From Acephala macrosclerotiorum (Eukaryota > Ascomycota > Leotiomycetes > Helotiales > Mollisiaceae): 64,000 bases of DNA. Every line of letters starts with the position of its first letter. Position 1 is the stretch's first letter. The stretch lies in NCBI GenBank assembly GCA_014904845.1, contig MU119273.1, positions 9,743-73,742 of the forward strand. The letters are read 5' to 3'. A model generated the notes under the pieces. It saw only the letters and a program-made list of their open reading frames with translations, did no database searches and was not told where the DNA came from. Below are positions 58,167 to 64,000 of the stretch, in pieces. Made by a program: the position numbers and the translations under genes.

Positions 58167-60949
58167 TTGATGGATTGAGGGGTTCAATAGGAACGGTGCA
58201 TACGAATGGATTGTATCATAGCGGGAGCAGATGTAAAATGAGGGCGGAATCTAAAAGTATGCCCATCAAGTCTATTCACAAAATCAGCGTTTGTTTTCAT
58301 GTTCAACTGCGGAGGTGCTCTAGTGAACACTAAATTTCTGGCTTTCAGGTCGTTCTGCATTGTCATCTTCGTCGATCTGTGGTCAAATTTGTTGGAAAAT
58401 AATTCTTTTTGCTGTGAACTTCACCGGAGTGTAGGGGGCGAAGGACAAAGGGCGGAGACGTCCATCTTTCGACGGGACACCACAAGGACTGAGAGCTCCG
58501 GCCTACAGGAAGGTCTCACTCGAACCAACCTGATAGCCAAGCGTGTTCACCAAGAACTGTTCCTGCTGATGCAACTCATGAAGAGGTCAGCGCTGCATCA
58601 TTCGGGCCTTCACGGATGAGGAGATTGAGATCCTCGCGATACTGAAGATTACATTCCGCAAAGATTGGGTCACGAAGTCAACAGACGGTGAGGATGGCTC
58701 CATGACTGCTTTGGGACGAGAAGTCTCGCAGGTGATGGATCGAAGCGCCCAGCCCAGCTTCATGGCCTTGGAGCCTTTCGAGTTGAAGACAGGGAAACTG
58801 CATCAATAGCTTCATGCTGGTGATGGATCTTCTCCGCAGATTCTGGGCCACAACGGTGAAATCCAGCCTTGTCTATCGAAGATCCTGACTCTTTCTAGTT
58901 GAATATGGGGAGACTGCAAAGATGGGGTCATGATGACACTTTGGAATAGGAAGTCGACTCGACGATCGATTCGAGCTTCAGGTTCGGCCAGGCGAAAGGG
59001 CACAGCAGCAACACTCGATCACTCGACGGTATCTTGGAAGGTCTGGTCAGACTATCGACCTGCGCTTGGATGTCCAGGGGAGGTTCTGTCATCTATGCCT
59101 CTCCGTCTCGATCTCAACAGTTGTGTGCCTTCCAAGCACGACATGCCCCCGAAGTTGCCGGAAGTTCCCTTTCTTCCCTTTCTTCCCTTTCCCATGTCTC
59201 GTATTGTCTCCCAAGGCTCATCTCATTTCATCTCATGTCACGTTGTCAAAATTCTCCCGAGTCCTTGCACGGTGCCATCTATTTCCTAGCTTTGACCTTC
59301 TTCCTTCTCGTGACTGGTACCTGCTCCCAAATGCCAATGCCATGACGCCCTCGGCGAGATACTCGGAGCCATTGTACATATTTAAGCCTCAGCGCAGCAC
59401 GCGTCGTCGATCCATAACGTTTCCAAGCCAGCGCCTTACCCTTCCGCGCTCTTCCTCACCCATAGGAAATGAGCAAGCGGTGGGCACGTCCTCCATGTGG
59501 GGGATCATCTCTGCCTTTTCCCCTGTCTCGATTGCCGCATTCTGCAAGGCGGGCAAAGCTTGGACCATGCTTCATCTTATGTTTCTTTCTTGGCGTCTAT
59601 GTGATCCACCGGGCCATACCGCAAACAGCGATAGGGAGGAACATGAAACAATCGCCTTGTCCAGGGGTCGGGGGGGTTGAGATGAAGGCCGACTGGGATC
59701 AGGAGAGGAAGCCGGGGATCACGAGAGTGCGACATGGGTTGTGCGGCCTATCGCTCGGCATTGAGGGAGACGACGGCCTGCGCTGCACTGCACTGCACTG
59801 ACGGAGTCCACGGTCAGACTCCATGCTTCTTTTGGAGGTGTGCGCGGTGCTAGGTGGGTTGGGGCCGGCTAGATGGGGCGATCAGATTGACAGGTACGGA
59901 CTGGATAAGGAGCGATGGGCACGAACTTTTTTCTTCTTTTTTTTATTTTTTACTTTTTTTCGTTCGGACCAGGTTGCTGGGAGATGGAGCGCTGGGAGAT
60001 GAACGGACGTTCGTCTGCTTTGAGGCGGGGATCGCCTGCGAATCTTTGGCACAGATGCAGCAACGCGACGTCAGGGAGGCCTGCTCAAGAAGTGGACGAT
60101 TCAGACAGGGCTATCCAAAGCTCGGGGCTTCAAGATGCGCTTTTCGAAATCTCCTATCTGCTCGTAGACTTTTAAGCATTAATTGCAATTTTATCAGACA
60201 ACCCATTTTGGACGTTTGACGAGGGTGTTGATGCAGGTGTGAGTCTAGCATGAGGCTTGACGACGGTATCGAATGGGGAATCTCCTTATGTGCCGGACAA
60301 CCGTGCTGCACCTGACCTTGGGATAGAGGAGTTGAGCGAGGTGAGTGAGGAGGTGAGTGAGGTGAGGAGGGGAGGAGGTGAGGGAGCTGTCAAATCCGAT
60401 TGTCTGCTCTGCTCAGCCTAGGCAAATCAGCATGTCCTGCTGGGCCCGCTTCTGCATGCAAAGCTCATCAGGGTCCTGGGACGTTTCTTCAGTGGCTTTC
60501 CTAGCTTTTGGTGGCCGTGGTCGGGAAACTCTTCTCCGCACGACAGCGTCGTTGAGATTCGTCGTTGGACGGCGCACAAGTTCAAGACAGACATCGGGCA
60601 GACTCAAGTTTGTGTTTCTTGCAGCACGCCTTCACGCACCAGCGAGTCAGCACTCAGAAGCCAGCCAAATGAAGCCAACCGCGGGAACTGCAGGGCGGTG
60701 GAGCGTGCGGATGTTCAAGCCAACCCATCAGGTGCCACCGTTGTACAGTACAGGTCCCGCCCGACGTGGACTCAACTCCAAACTCTATCTCTGCTTATTT
60801 GAGTCGACGTGAGTCGTTGCGGTTGCGACTTGTGACTTGTGACTTGTACGAAGTACTTGCGATCTCGGATCTGGGACCGTGGTGCCCCACCAGCACCGCT
60901 CAAGACCTTTGCTGGTTCCTCGTCAGTCGGAGCGAGATTTAGCCTTTGC

Positions 60950-60979
60950 GAGTTGGAGTTGGAGTTGGAGTTGGAGTTG
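60950..60979. repeat. (GAGTTG)n microsatellite
   Basis: Five tandem GAGTTG units in the gene-free region. Confidence 0.9.
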
Positions 60980-63353
60980 GCGAGGCCCGCAGACATGGAC
61001 GCGCACGCATTCTAACTCCTCTCCGCTGAATCGCACCCGCGGAATGACTGGAACGACTGAGTCAATATGGATCTCGGTGCGTGCCCGTGCTGTATCCGCG
61101 GCGCAAGAGTTCAAGAGATATGCTTTACCACATTCGCGCGCAACCAGGCCTACGAGGGAGTGCCTACGAGTGAGTGCCTACGAGTTCTCATCATCGTGAC
61201 GTTCAAGGGTGCGATGCACACACCTCCTCAGCCTGCCAAGGTTCTGAACCAGCATCTTCCGTTTCAGCAAGGGCTGCTGGGGCGAGGCATTGAATACGAC
61301 GTCACTTTTCAATCTCGAGAATTCTTTCCTCCAATCACGAACGTGTGGAGGACGGGTACATCTCACACGGCATCGAGGCTGCAGACCGCCTCCCAGGAAC
61401 ACTTGCTGTGAGTGGTCCGTATATCGAGTTGCAGTGCGACCTGGTCTGCATCGAAGAAAATCCTTGAGGAATCCGTGACGAACCTTTCTGAATCGATAGT
61501 TCGCAGAGCTTCTTTCTTACTTCTTACTTTCTGGCCGGAAAACGCTGTCCGCCAGCCCGCATCTCCATCCAGTCGACCATCGGGATGCAGCACGCGCAGC
61601 GCCATATTCTGCAAGCCACGATCTGGGAGTTACAGAGGAAATTTTGACTTTTGCTCGTCCTCGATTGCCGTCCGGATCGACAGACATCCCGGTGTGAGAC
61701 TTGCACTGGTGTCAAGCCCCCAACATGGGAGACGTGCGTGATTGGCGAGACGAGACACGGTGGGGACGACTGCCAGCCTTTCCTCGGCCCTTTGTCAAAT
61801 GGGTGCAACCTCACCTCCACGTCAAAAGCTCACTACAGCGAGAAGCGTACGCCACAACTGCAAAGCCCTACCTTATTTTCACCACCGAGATGCAAAGAGA
61901 ACTCGGCGGAGAAGACCCTTGATTCACCCACCGTTATCTCAACTCCAGCTCAGATGAACCAGAGCCAAGGCAAAGCGACGGGAAGGGACGCGGTGAGGCT
62001 TTGAGTGCTGACAAAACAGGTCTTCCGAAGCACGGGATCCCAAGCGGTCTGTCCATGGGGGCGAACTCGAGTCTCGGGACAGTTTTCGGTCCACCTTGAC
62101 CCGAACTTGTTTGTCTGTATCTTGGGTTCTGAAAATGCGGGAGAACAACAATCAAATCGAGCCTCGGGGACTGGAGTTTAGTGCCATCGCAAGTGCTGCT
62201 GTCGTTACAAGCGTCGACGCCACCATTTAAAGTGCAAGCTACGGCTCTAGCCTTCCGTCTTGTCGACACAAGCCAAGGTCTTGATTACGGAAGCGAAGTG
62301 TACTCGAGTAATCATCGCGCGGAGCAACGTGACATCTTCGTCTCAACCAAATCTTCAGGACTTGTTGACGGGAAGCGGTATGGTCCCTAACGTGAAACTA
62401 ACTCGCGTTGGATATTTTTTTCTTTCACGGTATCGAAATTCGACATCTCGGTGGGTGGTTTGTGGAACGCACAGACTCTATCAGATGAACGATCTCGAAC
62501 CTCACAAGCAAAAAGCAATTAAAGAAACCAAACCATTAAGGAAAGGAGAAGCTCTCCGGCCCCCATTTGGGATTCCTGGCGAATGGAAAAGCGCCTGGGC
62601 AACGGCCTTACTCGGCCAATTGTTGATCGAACAGAACAGACCTCTTTGTTGCTTTTCTCGTGGTCGACTTCACGACTTCGTGCCTCACTCACATGGATGA
62701 GGCATGAACATGAGGAATGCTCGCCTCGCCTTTGTTGATATTACCCGACGACGGACTCGCAAGAATCGCAGCAAGGTACATCCTCGAAGTGAAGCCCTAA
62801 CTTCAAGATACTCGGAGAGTAGCGATTTGCTCGCCTTGTACTTTCCTGAAGTGTTCATGGCGATATCTCTGATTCGATGCTCAATCTTTCGTTCCGTTTC
62901 CCCACACGCACATCTGCCGAGGCGATTCAGGCTGTGCGTCGAAACGGCTTGTATCAGTGTGACTTCTTGCTGGCAGGAACTAGAGAAAAAGCCACCTGCA
63001 GCCCATAAAAGGGAGAGGCTTACTTAATTTTTCAGAAGACCCTGATGTTTTGGGCGTAGTCTCAGATGATGGGAACTTGAGCATTTGCGATAACGATTGC
63101 GCCAAGCCAGAAAACAAAGTGTGGATCTTGTGGCTTCAAGCCACAGCGCCTGGGGGTTCTGTGGAAGGGCCAAGAGATGTCTGTGAGCTTTGTGTTTGCT
63201 TGTCTAGCTAGGTGCTGCTAGGTGCTAGGTAGCTGGACATCGAATTCTCTCGATCCCGCATTGAGCGCAAGAAAGTCCACGACGGACAGAACGGCGAGCT
63301 CTTGCTCAATACCAGACTTGGGGGCGCTGACGAAAAGAGGTAAGTGAAATTAA

Positions 63354-63394
63354 CTACTTCTACTACTACTACTACTACTACTTCTTCTTCTTCT
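63354..63394. repeat. (CTA)n(CTT)n compound microsatellite
   Basis: A run of CTA/TAC units interrupted once near its start, directly followed by CTT units. Confidence 0.9.
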
Positions 63395-64000
63395 GGCTGA
63401 ATGGCAGAGGAGACCGAAGAGGCCAAGTAGAGCTTTCCATCCATCAGATGCACGCATCTCAGTCAGTGTGTTGATATCATCGCATCGATCTATTAGTATT
63501 CCGCCATCGACGGGGATTCGCTGATGAGAATGGTGGCGCATCAGTGGTCTCTTCCCTCGCAGGCTCCCCCATGGCTGGCGCAACGCCACCGACCGTCTCT
63601 CCTACACGCCTCACATCACCCCTGGCCTCTGATCCCTACCTCAGCGTCATTTCGGGGTCCATCTGAAGATGAACAGGGCCACTGAAGCCCTGGAAGCCCT
63701 GCAGCAGGACAGCCATTGGGGTGTACTGAAGCACCGCCGCTGAATCACTGGAGCACGCTGAGTGGTTATGCGGAGTCCAACTCCTCGACGGCGTACCACG
63801 CTGAATGGTCTGGTGTGAGGCTTTGGATCCACTATCGTGAAGCTTGTTGGAAGTGGTTGTAACTTGTATCTGACCTGCCGCTGCCGGGAACATGACTTGT
63901 TTGCCCGTTGGCCGTCATCATGACAGCAGTTCTTCGAGGTACAGACGTGTAAATCCCCCTTTCCCAGCCCAATTAGGCCTGCACTTACTGCCCACCTACG

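Larger units (their letters stand above)
58167..64000. other. Long gene-free region (5.8 kb) to the window end
   Basis: Normal GC content, many overlapping short frames, simple repeats, but no recognisable domain on either strand and no tRNA-like structure. A GAGGTGAGTGAGG-type purine-rich stretch lies near 60335-60385. It may hold the large upstream region of a regulated gene beyond the window or a non-coding transcript. Confidence 0.45.

Overview
The window looks like a chromosomal segment of a filamentous ascomycete (Pezizomycotina; Leotiomycetes/Helotiales is my impression from protein flavour, not a tested call). Supporting signs are short introns (mostly 46-60 nt, GTA(A/T)G donors, CTAAC/CTGAC-like branch sites), compact single genes in alternating orientation, and a sharply bounded AT-rich block at the left end that looks like DNA mutated by repeat-induced point mutation (RIP).

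Layout. 1-5822 is repeat territory: an AT-rich block (1-2410), then a DNA transposon of about 3.4 kb (2411-5822) with long imperfect terminal inverted repeats and flanking TA dinucleotides. Most of its interior is AT-rich, but it also holds an island of normal composition with a ~205-bp tandem repeat and strong hairpins. From 5823 the sequence is ordinary gene-bearing DNA: PKR1 (V-ATPase assembly), SmD1, MTQ2 (eRF1 methyltransferase), SDH7/SDHAF3, a TauD/TfdA dioxygenase, a DHR2-like DEAH helicase, the vacuolar TRP channel YVC1 (eight exons, three of them tiny), a frameshifted NIF3-like gene, SEC9, a GTPBP1/2-like GTPase, EMC6, a conserved-looking protein of unknown function, a vezatin/peroxisomal myosin-receptor-like protein, APC2, a RING finger protein, a small membrane protein, a 2EXR-like pseudogene, an APH-fold kinase-like protein, UTP12, ARPC2 and SF3B1.

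Most genes are housekeeping and unrelated in pathway; I see no biosynthetic cluster. Functional themes recur by chance or weak clustering: pre-mRNA splicing (SmD1, SF3B1), ribosome biogenesis and translation (DHR2-like, UTP12, MTQ2), membrane trafficking and organelles (SEC9, YVC1, EMC6, PKR1, vezatin-like). Several pairs are divergent with short shared promoters (MTQ2/SDH7 119 bp, UTP12/ARPC2 416 bp, dioxygenase/DHR2 513 bp) and several are convergent.

Three long stretches lack recognisable genes: 28345-31718, 40396-44582 and 58167-64000. Gene models below were spliced by hand using reading-frame continuity and remembered family conservation; exon ends are therefore exact proposals, not confirmed ones. 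I did not find a convincing undescribed system. The most unusual material is the CpG-sparing AT-rich DNA with its structured island, the micro-exon YVC1 gene, and the stop-free introns of length 3n in two splicing-factor genes.
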